Position numbers and translations under genes: made by a program
Source: Coleophoma eucalyptorum
Lineage: Eukaryota > Ascomycota > Leotiomycetes > Helotiales > Dermateaceae
Assembly: GCA_026120035.1 (NCBI GenBank)
Contig: JALRME010000021.1
Coordinates: forward strand, 496,001 to 560,000
Direction of reading: 5' to 3'
Length of the DNA: 64,000 bases
Notes under the pieces: model-generated
Databases searched by the model: none
What the model was told of the DNA's origin: nothing
What the model saw: only the letters and a program-made list of their open reading frames with translations
Shown: positions 33,698 through 45,214 of the stretch, piece after piece
Numbering within the stretch: position 1 is the first letter of the stretch
Layout of the letters: each line of letters begins with the position of its first letter

Positions 33698-34914
33698 ATG
33701 GCTGCCCCTCATATTCCAAATCTACTCTCCATGAGTCGCGGTGGTGGCGGGCTTAGAGGTCGAAGAGGCCGTGGTGGACCACGACTCCCTCCTGCTGCAG
33801 AGGGACATTCACACGCCAGCTCGCCATTCCACGACAAAGCCATTCAAGGGACGGATTCCGATGCTGCAGTTTCTCGGTACAGTGCCGTCTCTCTGGGCTA
33901 CCTCGATGATCAATTTGCACAGTGTTTTGTGAACGGACAGGCTACAAGGAGATTGCCTATAATCAATCGTGGTATGTCGCACGGCCTGGTTTAACAGCCG
34001 GCACTGAACACTGGCTCATACATTGCCTAGGAACATACACGCGAACCACTGCACTTGATACACTAATAGACGCCTTCATCTCATGCCCTAAGTCATCACC
34101 TCAAACACCAACAAGGCAGATCATATCATTAGGAGCAGGTACAGACACGCGATATTTCCGCCTCCGAGCACAGAATAAACACCACAATGTACTATATCAC
34201 GAGTTCGACTTTCCAACGGTAATCGCAAGTAAATTTCGAATCATCGATTCTAACAAATCAGTCTTGTTGGGCGATGAAACTCTGTTTGAAAAGACTCCTA
34301 GTGCAACAGATAATGGCGCGGAATCGATACCAGAATGGGGCCTTGAGCGAGATATTGATGGTCAAAAGGAATCAAGATATATCTGTCATCCGCTCGATCT
34401 GCGCGATCTTACAAAAATGCCTTCCTTAGGATCCTTTGACGGCCTTCGATGCGGAATTCCAACCCTCATAATATCAGAGTGTTGCCTCTGTTATCTGGAT
34501 GTCAATGTTGCACGAGACGTAGTAAAATGGTTTGTCGATCGTATTCCAGATCTCGGAATAGTGCTATACGAACCGATTGGTACCGAAGATTCTTTTGGTC
34601 AGATGATGGTGTCGAATCTCGCAGCCAGAGGAGTGGTAATGCCTACAGTGCGCCAGTACAAAACACTGAATGACCAAGAGGAAAGATTGTCACAACTCGG
34701 TTTCTGCGATGGACAAGAAGCAAAAGATGTGGAAAGAGTATGGCAGGAGTGGGTGTCAGCAGAAGAGAAGGAGAGGGTCGACGGCCTTGAGGGACTCGAT
34801 GAGGTTGAGGAATGGGTTATGCTAGCCAAACATTATGGTCTGGTTTGGGGCTGGCGAGGTGTAGGGTTTGAGTGCTGGAAAGAGCCTTTTAGTTGTTGCA
34901 GCCTTTCTGGCTGA
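33698..34914 (+). CDS. PPM1: Leucine carboxyl methyltransferase 1 (PP2A methyltransferase)
   Basis: Two exons, 33698..33971 and 34031..34914, 385 aa. The protein methylates the C-terminal leucine of the PP2A catalytic subunit using SAM. Motifs in order: [10 protein letters not shown] (~70), [17 protein letters not shown] (across the intron), [15 protein letters not shown] (SAM motif I), [22 protein letters not shown] and a [10 protein letters not shown] end. The first ~30 residues are a Gly/Arg-rich leader ([14 protein letters not shown]), longer than in yeast Ppm1. Donor GTATGT, acceptor TAG, frame preserved. Confidence 0.92.
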
Positions 34915-35639
34915 TCACGATAATAACCCGACAGCCACAATACAACGATTTGCATGAGAGTTGAAATGCTAGAGCGTATTCGAGACCTCTAGACGAGGAA
35001 CCAGGGCTTTTGGTACGCTCCAACTACCTACCTGATTCACAGGACCAACACCTAGTGCTTTTGCTCATCCCTCATCTGTCGCTTAAAATTTCGGGCGACT
35101 ATCAAGTCACCAATGCAGAAGTCACTAGAGATTAAATATAAAGGTAGACGTTATGTGTAAGTAGTATATATCCTTTCTCTTTCTACTTTCATTCATGCAG
35201 AAATTTCCTCTGGCTCTCCCAGTGGCGGACCTTGTTTTTGTGCTGGAATTGCACAGTTTTCCATATATTGACAAAATTCAATACAAAGAGGCCACTGGAA
35301 TTCAGCCTTGAACAGCATTTACTCAAAGCCACGAATCAAATCTAGGTATTCCATTGCTGTAGAATTTATTCTGCTCGGTTGTCTCTAAATCTACGAATCA
35401 GAAGAATTCTCTTCGTTTTCATTGCATTCCTAGGGTTGAATTGCATTCTTCGGCCTTATCCATCCCTCGCTACATCACCCACTTTTTCAGAATTTCTGAG
35501 ACCTCAACTAACTTCTCTTTCTCAACACCACTTTCTCTTTGGTTGTCAAGTCGAAACCTGTGTCACTCAGGGCCTCTTGCCGTGGTTCATATTGAACCAA
35601 CACATTCATTTAAATTTCTTTCATTCTCTCTTTGCTGCG
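34915..35639. other. Intergenic region
   Basis: About 0.7 kb between PPM1 and the GH16-WSC gene. The upstream in-frame extension of the GH16 ORF (35379-35639) starts with TTG and is rejected. Presumed promoter; pyrimidine-rich stretches near 35500-35640 fit a fungal 5' leader. Confidence 0.45.
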
Positions 35640-38435
35640 ATGATGCCCTCTATATTATCAATATTTTCCAAGTCTTCTTTAATCGGATTGCATGTAGTAG
35701 GCTTGTTGTTCGCGCAGGTAGGCGCGGAGGTGGATGTAGTGAGCAGCACCTATGGTTTGATGGAGACGTATGAGGGAGCAAACTTCTTCGACAACTTCGA
35801 CTTCATGACAGTGAGTGTTAATGCTTGACGGGGACGTGCCTGGCGCATTCATGGTACTAATATTCTTCAGACTGCAGATCCTACACATGGCTTTGTTAAG
35901 TAAATCAATACTGATCATCCTTCCTTCGACTTTCATTGACAGCGCAACAGCTATGTGAGCCAAGCCGATGCGACAGCCTTGGGGCTAATTAGCACTTCTT
36001 CGACAGATGGTGCCTATATGGGTGTTGATTACAACAGTACTTTGACAAGCACTGGAGTTGGTAGAAACAGTGTCAGGATTACGAGCAAGACGAACTTCAC
36101 TCATGGCTTGATCATTAGCGATATCTCGCATATGCCAGGACCTATATGCGGAACGTGGCCAGCTCGTGAGATTTCCTAACTAATTATTATATGGCTTTTC
36201 ATGCTGATCCATTCCAGATTGGACTTTGGGACCGGATTGGCCATCCTCTGGAGAGATTGACATTATAGAAGGTGTCAACAGCCAGACAAAGAATTTGATG
36301 TCTTTGCATACGTAAGCATCTCTATACGAGCATCTTCATGGTCTAACAATGACAGAAACGACACTTGTACGATTGCTGGTGACACGAGATATCAGTCTGG
36401 TATTACTCAAACAAACGACTGTGATTTTAATACAGCAGGTGGTACAGGTTGCGGCACGAGTTCCCAAGAGACTGATACTTATGGTGCCGGATTCAACCAG
36501 ATCGGCGGGGGAGTTTTCGCAACGCAGTGGACTTCAGATTACATCCGTATCTGGTTCTTCCCACGAGGCAGTATCCCCACCGATATCTCAGCTGGAAGCC
36601 CAGATCCATCACTCTGGGGAACACCTCAAGCCAACTTCCAAGGGAACTGTGATATCGATACAAACTTCAAAGAGCACCAGATCATTTTTGATACTACATT
36701 CTGCGGTGACTGGGGCGGAAATGTCTGGGCTACTGATTCGACTTGCAAGGCTCTCGCTACGACATGTGTGGACTACGTTGCTGGCTACCCTGAGGTATTT
36801 AAGGCTGCGTGAGTCAAATTCGTGAGTAATACTGAGATATTCACAACTGACAGAGATCCAGATACTGGGGCATTAACTCTGTCAAAGTATACCAACTTGT
36901 AGGTGCCGCCACGACCTATAGCAACTCAAATACTCCACCAGCATCACAAACGACCGTATCTGCAGTTCACTTTTCAAATACAGCTTCTCCTGAACCAATC
37001 AGTCTCACGAGTGTCATTCCATCCCTTTCGCTCGTGATTCCAGGGATGGGCGCTCCAATCACCGAGATTTCGACTCCAACAAATAGCTTAGTATTCCCTA
37101 TTCAAACTGCATCCACAGGACCAGATTCCTACATTATCGACACCTTCTTCTATCTAGGCTGTGTTGGCTCTGCATCGGGATTCTCCACCTTCACACAGGT
37201 CTCTCAAAGCGATGACATGACTCCTGCACTATGCGTATCCACGTGTAACAAGCATGTCTATGCTGGTATTTATAGTGATCAATGCTTTTGTGCAGACACC
37301 TTAGATGCTGGAACAGGAGTAGGTGGTGGTGTTTGTAACACCCCATGCGCAGGCGACGCAACACAATTTTGTGGAGGAATCGACGTGAACAGCACACTTC
37401 CAAGCAACAGTACGCTTGCCAGACGCCAGAGTATCAAAATTCTACTCACCACATACGAGAATATCGCGCCAATTGTACCTGTCGCAGCAAGCTCTCCAGT
37501 TCCGGCTCCTATTGATGCATCGATTCCAATAGTCACCATTTCAATTGCGCCTGGACCCAATTACTCTGGTTCTCTCTCTGATATTCTCGCAGCTCTTCTT
37601 TCATCCGTTCTACCAGCAGCTACAAAGAATGGAGCATATTATGTCCCTCCTGGCTATACCGCAACCTCAATAGCCCTTACAACAGCAACTCCAGCATCCC
37701 AAGTAATCGGTGTCGGCATGGGAGGCAGTCCTCAGATTACCACTGTAGTCGTCAGTAAGTAAAACCCTCACATCATCTTCGTGCAAACCCAAAGTTATCT
37801 AACACATCACAGCAACCTACGTAGATGTTTGCCCTACAGGCTTGACAACGATCACCACTACCTCCACAATAACTCACTGCTCATGCCTCGACCACCTCTT
37901 CAGCACCGTCACCATCCCAATGGAGACAGTCACTAAGGTCTGTCCTGTCTGCGGACCTGGCGGCAAACCAGCACCCTACATCGTCACTATCCCCGCCACG
38001 GTTCCTGCATTTACCACACAGGCTGGGGGAGTAGCTTACTCCACAGCGACAGTCTACCCAGTCTCCGAAAACAACACAGCACCCTACTACACCAGCAGTA
38101 ACAAGACCACGCTCGCGGTTCCCACTCAAACTGGCCCTGTGAACCCGCCCGTAGTCATCTTCTCCACCGCAACCGTCATCCCAGTTGAAAGCACAGGGCC
38201 AGGAGCCTCCATTCCCACCTCTGTCCCGATATTCAGCGCAGCGAACTTCTTCGAGTCCCCTGCTATCCAGAAAGCTGCAACTTACACGCCAGGGAACGGC
38301 GCGCCGTACGCCGCAACAACGGCTCCGCCTACCGTCATTGTGTCGCCGAATGGTGGGGACAGGTTGGAGAGTTTAGAGTTGGGCCTTGTGGTTAGTTTTG
38401 TGGTGGTGCTTGTGGGCGGGATGATGCTTGTTTGA
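35640..38435 (+). CDS. GH16 beta-glucanase / transglycosylase with WSC domain and GPI-type anchor
   Basis: Seven exons, 35640..35810, 35871..35899, 35951..36165, 36218..36311, 36356..36808, 36862..37754 and 37813..38435, 825 aa. Signal peptide ~1-30. GH16 domain (~31-340): DPTHGFVNYVSQADA, then GEIDIIEG, the ExDxxE catalytic motif, then GPDWP and [12 protein letters not shown] domain (~425-520) follows: [39 protein letters not shown]. Then ~300 Ser/Thr/Pro-rich residues and a C-terminal hydrophobic helix ([18 protein letters not shown]). Probable wall-associated glucan or chitin-glucan remodelling enzyme. Exon 2 is only 29 nt; it is needed to make the conserved DPTHGFVNYVS string. Confidence 0.9.
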
Positions 38436-39417
38436 AATGGAGGAAGGGGAAGGGGGATGTAATGACCTTTGCTTTGTATTTTGTATTTTATTTTGTTCTT
38501 ACTTTTTTCTTCATCTTTTTATCTTCTTCGTTTGGGAGGGGGGTTCGGCAAAAGGAGTGGGGGGTTGGATATAAGTGTGCGAGTGTATCTGGACGAGGTT
38601 AATGAGAAAACCTGCATGGGAGATGTTTTCAATGACAGATATTTTTAATAATTTCACTTCGGTACGACCTTTTTCTTTCTGGCCTGTATTCCAGAAACTT
38701 GATCTTTTATTTGAGTGGGTAAAAACAAGGGGATTGTATTCTACACTGTATCATAGATTCACTAGTTCACGTGTATTCGGTCCACAGGGCTTACAAGTGG
38801 TAAGTTATATATTTCTTCACGTTATATGCCTCTAAAACATTCGACTCCCACTCAGCAAGTTTACACACAGAAATAAATTTCCATAGCTAACTCGAGCAAG
38901 TGCACATCAGCAGACTCTATTACATATTTTTCATAATTGGGGGCTGTCTCGAAACTCAAATTTTAATAACCAGAGGATTGTAATACCCCGCCAACCCCCC
39001 CCCCCCCCTTGCGCGCCACAGCTTGCCCAACAAAACCAACACTTTCGCCACGTGAAGTCACCCCATCTATAATTTCCACAGACTTGCATGTGCCGGTAAA
39101 GTTTGAGTAGTGTCGGGATTATGTATTGCGTGATGTTGGACCTCTAGATGCGCAAACCATTACGGATGCCATTCCACTCGATGCTATGAAGTCTTAATAG
39201 AACGGTTGCAACCTTGATGTGGAGTTGATATGAAAACACGAAGCGGGTGAATAATGTCATCAGAAGTCAGTATTTCGTCTCTTTACCTTAGTCGTCGGCC
39301 AAATGCGAGATTTCTTAACGTGTGCATCGGGTAGGTAGCACAGGTGATTGAGGCACTAATTGGGCATGAGCATTGATTTTGCTCCCTTTAGATCTATTTA
39401 ATCTACATGTTTGGAAT
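38436..39417. other. Convergent intergenic region with poly-C tract
   Basis: About 1 kb between the GH16-WSC stop and the ALG9 stop. A 14-base C run lies at 38995..39008. No gene seen; ORF 38575..38835 lacks features. Confidence 0.5.
38995..39008 (+). repeat. Poly-C homopolymer (14 C)
   Basis: Fourteen consecutive C residues; such tracts are prone to length error in sequencing. Confidence 0.9.
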
Positions 39418-41418
39418 CTATTTCGACTTTCTTTTCAATAAGCAATGTTCTCCCCATTGCCTCCTAAACTTTTCTGGAATAAATGGTTGATTCGGCAGCC
39501 AGAGAGTTCTTGCTAGCATATGTGTCCTTGACGCGTCCAAGAAAGGCTCGCACTTGACAACTTCCCAGTTTTCCGTGTCAAGAATGTAGTGAGGCTCAAG
39601 TTGCGATGGCTCACTGCCTGGATAGTAAGTATCGACTAAGAAAGAGCAAGTCTTCAGATCAACCTGTACGATGCTATTAGTATGAGTTCGAGACAGAACA
39701 GATTCCACGTACATATTTGCCCATATCTTCTTCATTCCGATCATTCATACCAGAAGGTACAAGCCATGCTCCAGACCAAAACCCGAAACCTGTCTTTGCC
39801 TGAGCAAATTCTCCAGGGAGCAGACCATTGAATTCGCTCTTGACGAACTTTGCTTGCATTCCGTTAGGCAAATGGTAAGAGCTTGGAAATCGATACCACT
39901 CCTTAGCAAAGCAAACAGAGTCGCCACGTGAGCCAAGAGCTCCAACGCCTGATATTTGAAGAGGTTCATAGATCTTAAGAGGCGCCGAATATGCTTTATA
40001 GACACCATAGATGCGGGCAACGCCAATATCTATCGAGCCAATCATTATTATACTAACCAGCAAAAGCTTCAACCTTGCTGGGATCTTTCCAACTAGAGTG
40101 CTTGCGTCGGATTGTCCGAAAGCAGCCAGGATAATGTGCAGCGCCATGGAAGCATTGAGTGCCAAAGCTGGATAAGCTGGGTACATGAAGCGCTCCTCTT
40201 TGTGAGGTTGGAAGCTGAAAATACCGAGCCACATATAGAATGGAGTCATGAAGACAATGGTGCGCAGGCCGCTGACTGAACCACCCGGTTGCTTGCCTGC
40301 GAACATCTTCTGGAGCACAAACAATGGCAGGGCTGCAACTGCTAGAATGAACCAGATGTTGAAGTTGAGAAGTAGGTTACGGATATAGAAATGCCATGGC
40401 TCAGTTCCGAAGATCTCTGGTCCCCTGCCAGGGCCTGCAAATATGTTGTAAAGAACAATATTCAGTGGAACGATTACAGTTTTCTTGTAGAAGAAACCAG
40501 AGATAACAAATTCGAAAAACTAAAGAGGTCAGTTAGATATAGATAAAAGAATGCTATCACCTACCAAAACTAGTAAGCCACTAACTATGCCTCGGACGAA
40601 CCGCATGATAGAGTCGATGAGCGCATCTTTGTTGCTTAAAGTCGCAAAGATTATCTCTTCCAGAAGGAAAGGAGCAGATAGCGCAATGGCAAATGGCCAT
40701 CCCAAGACTCCCCCCACCGAGAACCAGAACATGCCTTGAGCCGTTTTGATGCCTCCTCTCCAATTCATGAAAGCAGCCATTCCTAACATGACCATGTACA
40801 TAGCGAAGCTCGAAGGCAAGAATGCCACAGAAGCACGGAACATTCCCGGACTGAAGATCATCGATAAGAGGAAGAAGATGGCAATTCGAGGATTAAGTGT
40901 GTAATTGATGACTCTGAACATCTGTGTCTGGCAAAGGGCACACAGGGCAGCAAGGCCATATCTTATGAAGTAGAATTCTGCAACCTGTTCGTTGTCAGAA
41001 CAGATAATTGAAGGAGACGTACTAGGAATACCTTATTTGGACGTGGCAGTAAACGTCTGAAGTTGCCAACGAGGGCATGGAAGACTATATATAGCCAGCT
41101 CCTAATGGCATACTCGGGCGAATATTCCCATGTCTGCAAGCCATAGCCATGGCTGATGTAGTGCGTCGGTTCCCAGTAGTTGAAGGTCTCATCGCAGTCT
41201 TCTATCGGCGCAAAAAATGCAGCAAGAAGATTTGCTGCGAAGAAGACATAGAAAGCTCCAATGGGCTTTACAGCAAAGGGCGTTGCTGGTCTACAGCGAG
41301 AATGAATTGCACATCTCAAAGGATTGGAATGGATAACGACTCACTTCTTCTTAGGATGCGAAGCTGCAGGAGACGATGCACTCTTGGATGCAGTCGTCTT
41401 TGGTGTTGGGGGGGCCAT
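39418..41418 (-). CDS. ALG9: Dolichol-P-Man alpha-1,2-mannosyltransferase ALG9 (GT22)
   Basis: Five exons, complement(39418..39663, 39713..40519, 40565..40984, 41032..41290, 41345..41418), 601 aa. The ER multi-spanning enzyme adds mannoses 7 and 9 to the lipid-linked oligosaccharide for N-glycosylation. GT22 signatures: lumenal-loop DCDETFNYWEPTHY (the acidic catalytic motif) at residues ~50-65, TWEYSPEYAIRSWLY, then many hydrophobic helices and HKEERFMYPAYP in the middle. The C-terminal ~150 residues are a soluble lumenal part. All introns are phase-consistent. Head-to-head with NAF1, 432 bp between starts. Confidence 0.94.
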
Positions 41419-41850
41419 TATTCCGTAATGAATGTTGATAATGTTGACCTCTCCAGCCAAAATTGTTGAAGCTTGACAGGTGTTGCGATGATGTCGGCAC
41501 CTGCGGCCGAGCGGGGACCCTTGAGCGAGATCCTGGTCGGTTTAGCTCCGAAATTATTTATCTATCAGAATCTGGAGAAAATCGGTCTGCCATTTCTTTA
41601 TCGAGGGCTTGCAAATTTCAAAACAAAACCCTTCAACCACCCTCTACCCTTATTTTGTATTATAGACCGCACACAGACTTTGCGGAAATATTTGTCTGGA
41701 GATTGAAACATAATACAAGGAATTGATAACCCTCTACTATACGTTTCTCCCACGAATTCACTCGGCTTGAGACATTCGATAACGTTATCGACGAAGTCTT
41801 GCGCGGCATTCAACAACATAGACTTAGAGCCTTCTCGACCTAAGAACCAT
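41419..41850. promoter_or_regulatory. Divergent promoter region, ALG9 / NAF1
   Basis: Short bidirectional promoter between two conserved housekeeping genes. The reading frame of NAF1 remains open back to 41767 but only with a TTG start. Confidence 0.55.
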
Positions 41851-43914
41851 ATGTCTTCCTCAATACCATCAGCCGGAGAATCCGCCGACTCGAAACCTGC
41901 CGAGGCGCCGAAGGTCAGCTATTCTGGTATACCTGGTTTGGGCCTTTTGGGAAATACGCCTGCGCCCAAATCTTCAGAGCCGTTACCAGAAGTTCCAGTG
42001 CGGACTGAGGCAGAGTCAGGCTCGTCAGCGGCACCTCAAATAGAGGCAACCTCGATATCCGATACTGTTAGTGAAGTCCCACAAGTTGAAACTTCTATAG
42101 CACCCGATGTAGCTCGACTGTCGGTGACCCCTATGCCTGCGGCTGAACAAGTTTCGAGGGCGGCGAGTATAGCGAACGAGGGGCCTAAAACTGTCGACTC
42201 ACCTGCAGACCTTCTGGGATTTCTGGAAGCAACAATCACTGGTCCTGAAGTTGATTCTGTGATGGCAGAAGCACCCCAAAAACCAGAGACAGAGTCATCA
42301 GACAAACCAGACGAGGTGACGAAAGCTGTTCAGAATACGGATGCAGATAATATGGAGTTTGAAGCAACGAAAGTAGATGCGGCTGTAACAGAAGAGCCAA
42401 TAGAGGTAGTCAACACAGAGATTGAGGACGCGGAAATGGCCCTCAATGAGGCGGCACCAGAACAAATCTTGTCTATGATGGTCGACGCAGCGCCAGCGGA
42501 AGGAGAACACCCAGAATGGGAGGTAGACTCCTCACCATACGAGTCATCATCTGACGATTCGTCTTCTGACGACAGCTCTTCAGAAGATAGTGACGAAGGC
42601 GACGACGCTTATAAGCTTCTTGATCCTGAGGAGCAGGCCCGGATATTGATGGAAGGTGACGGCGGATCAGATGATGAAGGTGGAGGAAAAGGTGCTAAAG
42701 GAGCAGGTGGTCAGCTGCGTACCAAGAACGAGGTCCCCGAAGAAGTTATTCCAAAGCCGGATGTGACATTGACCCCCGAAATGAAGATTGAGGAGCTCGG
42801 ATCAGTAGAAGGCATCGTTGAGAATACGGTTTTGATCAAAGCCAAAATCTCGGGCGAATATAGAGTGCTGGAAAGTGGTTCAGTATTGTGCTTGCAGGAT
42901 AGAAGCGTGATCGGAGCAGTAGCAGAAACCATTGGTCGAGTTCAACAACCTTTCTACTCTGTTAGATTCACAAATGCTGCAGAAATCGCGGAAGCAGGTC
43001 TTTCTATGGGGACTACTATATATTACTCCGAGCAACACTCGACATACGTCTTCACCCAGGCCCTGAAAGCTTTCAAAGGTTCAGATGCCTCCAATCTTCA
43101 CGATGAAGAAGTCGGAGATGATGAGATTGAGTTTTCTGATGATGAGGCCGAGGCTGAGCATAAGCGACGTATCAAGCAGAAGAAGCTTGAGAGGCGCGGA
43201 GGGAAAATGCAGCAGAACGGCAACTCAGGACGAGGTGGTCACGGTCATCCCTTACAGCAGCAGCACTCAGCTTATGATGCCACCGTCGGAATCAAATATG
43301 ATGACGAAGAAGATGGCCCCTATAAGCCGCTTGCAAGGCCAGCTGGTTTTGCAGATACCGTCGGACGAAGCGAGGCCCCAGAGGAGGGTGGCTACCAGTT
43401 TAAGAGTGAGCGACCGAGTCGAGGCGGTCATGATCAAGGACGAGGGCGAGGTAGAGGTGACAGAGGTAGAGGACGCGGCCGAGGCAACGATCGTGGACGT
43501 GGAAGAGGCGGATCAGGCTATTCACAGCCACAAGGACGTCGAGATGATACACACGCGCATCCTCAACCTAGTGCAGCTGGATACGTCAACCCCCCTCAAT
43601 CAATGGCCGCCTTCCAACCACCACCACCTGGAACCACATTTCCAATGTCATTTCCTCCCCCACCGCCAAACTACTACAACACCGCAGCAGCACAAGCACA
43701 ATACTCACCCCAACAACCTCAATTATGGCCACAATTTCCTGCCCAGCCTCCGTCACAACAACAATACCCTCCCCAGCCCTATATGCAACCAGGTTGGCCC
43801 AACAATGGCGCAACGGGTGCTTATATCAACCCAGCATTCTTTGCCGCTCAAAATGCTAATCAATGGAATCCGCAAGGGCAGAATCAAGGTGGATCAGGAA
43901 GTGGTAGCAAGTAG
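41851..43914 (+). CDS. NAF1: H/ACA snoRNP assembly factor Naf1
   Basis: Single exon, 687 aa from the ATG at 41851. The central Gar1/Naf1 domain (~residues 300-430) is clear: MKIEELGSVEGIVENTVLIKA, VLCLQDRSVIGAVAETIGRVQQPFYSVRF, then GTTIYYSEQHSTYVFTQALK. Before it is an acidic Ser/Asp stretch (SSDDSSSDDSSSEDSDEGDD). After it come an RGG-type run (GRGRGRGDRGRGRGRGND) and a Pro/Gln/Asn-rich tail. Naf1 binds Cbf5/dyskerin and is replaced by Gar1 in mature H/ACA snoRNPs. The +1 frame at 43085..43927 is a shadow of the repeat-rich tail. Confidence 0.93.
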   Translation: MSSSIPSAGESADSKPAEAPKVSYSGIPGLGLLGNTPAPKSSEPLPEVPVRTEAESGSSAAPQIEATSISDTVSEVPQVETSIAPDVARLSVTPMPAAEQVSRAASIANEGPKTVDSPADLLGFLEATITGPEVDSVMAEAPQKPETESSDKPDEVTKAVQNTDADNMEFEATKVDAAVTEEPIEVVNTEIEDAEMALNEAAPEQILSMMVDAAPAEGEHPEWEVDSSPYESSSDDSSSDDSSSEDSDEGDDAYKLLDPEEQARILMEGDGGSDDEGGGKGAKGAGGQLRTKNEVPEEVIPKPDVTLTPEMKIEELGSVEGIVENTVLIKAKISGEYRVLESGSVLCLQDRSVIGAVAETIGRVQQPFYSVRFTNAAEIAEAGLSMGTTIYYSEQHSTYVFTQALKAFKGSDASNLHDEEVGDDEIEFSDDEAEAEHKRRIKQKKLERRGGKMQQNGNSGRGGHGHPLQQQHSAYDATVGIKYDDEEDGPYKPLARPAGFADTVGRSEAPEEGGYQFKSERPSRGGHDQGRGRGRGDRGRGRGRGNDRGRGRGGSGYSQPQGRRDDTHAHPQPSAAGYVNPPQSMAAFQPPPPGTTFPMSFPPPPPNYYNTAAAQAQYSPQQPQLWPQFPAQPPSQQQYPPQPYMQPGWPNNGATGAYINPAFFAAQNANQWNPQGQNQGGSGSGSK

Positions 43915-45214
43915 AGTTTGTGTGTAGCCATTTTGTAGATATATTGCATAGCGTTGAAGGTTGGAAAATATCATGATTCTTTCAAGCTTCTGGAATGATC
44001 CACACTGTAAAGTCGACTGTCTAAAATGTTGTATGTGCTCTTTCATATACCCCCCTCCCCCAGCATCATTCCAGAGTAGTGCATGAATCCTGAAGAGAAT
44101 CCATTATACTATTTGGTGATGATTAATTTGAGATCTGGCGTCTCAGGCAAACCCACGTCAAGGACCAGAATCTATAACGAATAATCCAAAGCTCGCTTAA
44201 AAGAGACATGTTTTAAGGTAAGTTATGCTTTGAATAATCCAGCCAGGTCCTTATCGGTAGTCTTTGTGCTATATGTTACAGCTCGAAATGTCAACAGCCT
44301 GCCATGATATCAGATGCCATCAGTCCAGGCCATAACATAATCTACTGCGTGGTTCACAATAACTGAGCCTCAAGTGAAAGCAGACATGCTGGAGTTTCTA
44401 GCAGTATCTTCTAGCGAAAATTCGACTCCTATCCGTGCCTATGCTAGTGTGTTAGATGATGTCATGGGTGCTCAGCTATCATTGTGCAATGTGAAGAAAA
44501 TGGGCACCTGCTCGTGCTGCTTGCTGTATAGCGAGCTGTAACAGAATGTGTGCCTCAGGCCACAACATTTATGGTTGCTTGTCCGTCTTGACTGTTCAAT
44601 ACCAGAGGCAATTTTAAGTAACTCGAAGTATATCTTCATTCCGCAGAGCAAAGTACCCAAGAGAGATGAGATAAGGAAGAGGAGAAAGTGAGGGCTGTTA
44701 CTATGATATCTAGATGGTGTCAAATCATATCGTTGGGTTGACCGGTTCGCCCTCTCACTTGACCTACTAAATCGAGACATCCGCGTCCTCCCATCCGTTG
44801 GATTTGAATTACAGCACCAAGGAGCGGCTACAAAAACGTCACCAGGGGTTCGCCTTATGCCAAAAGTGGTGTCTTTATGCTGGAAACAAGCAATTCATTG
44901 ACCTCAGTGTTATCGCAATAAAGTTTCGCCGCTTGCACAAGCTGCCTCTCTTAACCCAAAGGGGATATATTTTCCCATACCCCATACTTCTGATAAGAGC
45001 GATCACAGTCCAGTCTAATCAAGAATTCCTATCCCACTGATGGCGGGGCAAGTGCAGTTGTTATCGTTTTGTAGTTGCATATGTGATCTTATGTCCTCTT
45101 TACTCTCCCCACTTCCTTATAACATATATCTCGGAGCTTCCTATCGTGACTTTTGTGTGTGTAATGTAGAAAGTCTGTCTTCTCATTCATAAATCTTTGC
45201 ATACCTCAACCGCT
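43915..45214. other. Long intergenic region
   Basis: About 1.3 kb between NAF1 and the DUF3445 gene. No coding frame of interest; ORF 44472..44780 lacks features. Presumably 3' UTR plus promoter. Confidence 0.45.

Noticed and set aside
43085..43927. 280-codon plus frame, His/Asn/Gln-rich end
   Set aside because: Frame-shifted shadow of the NAF1 RGG and Pro/Gln tail.
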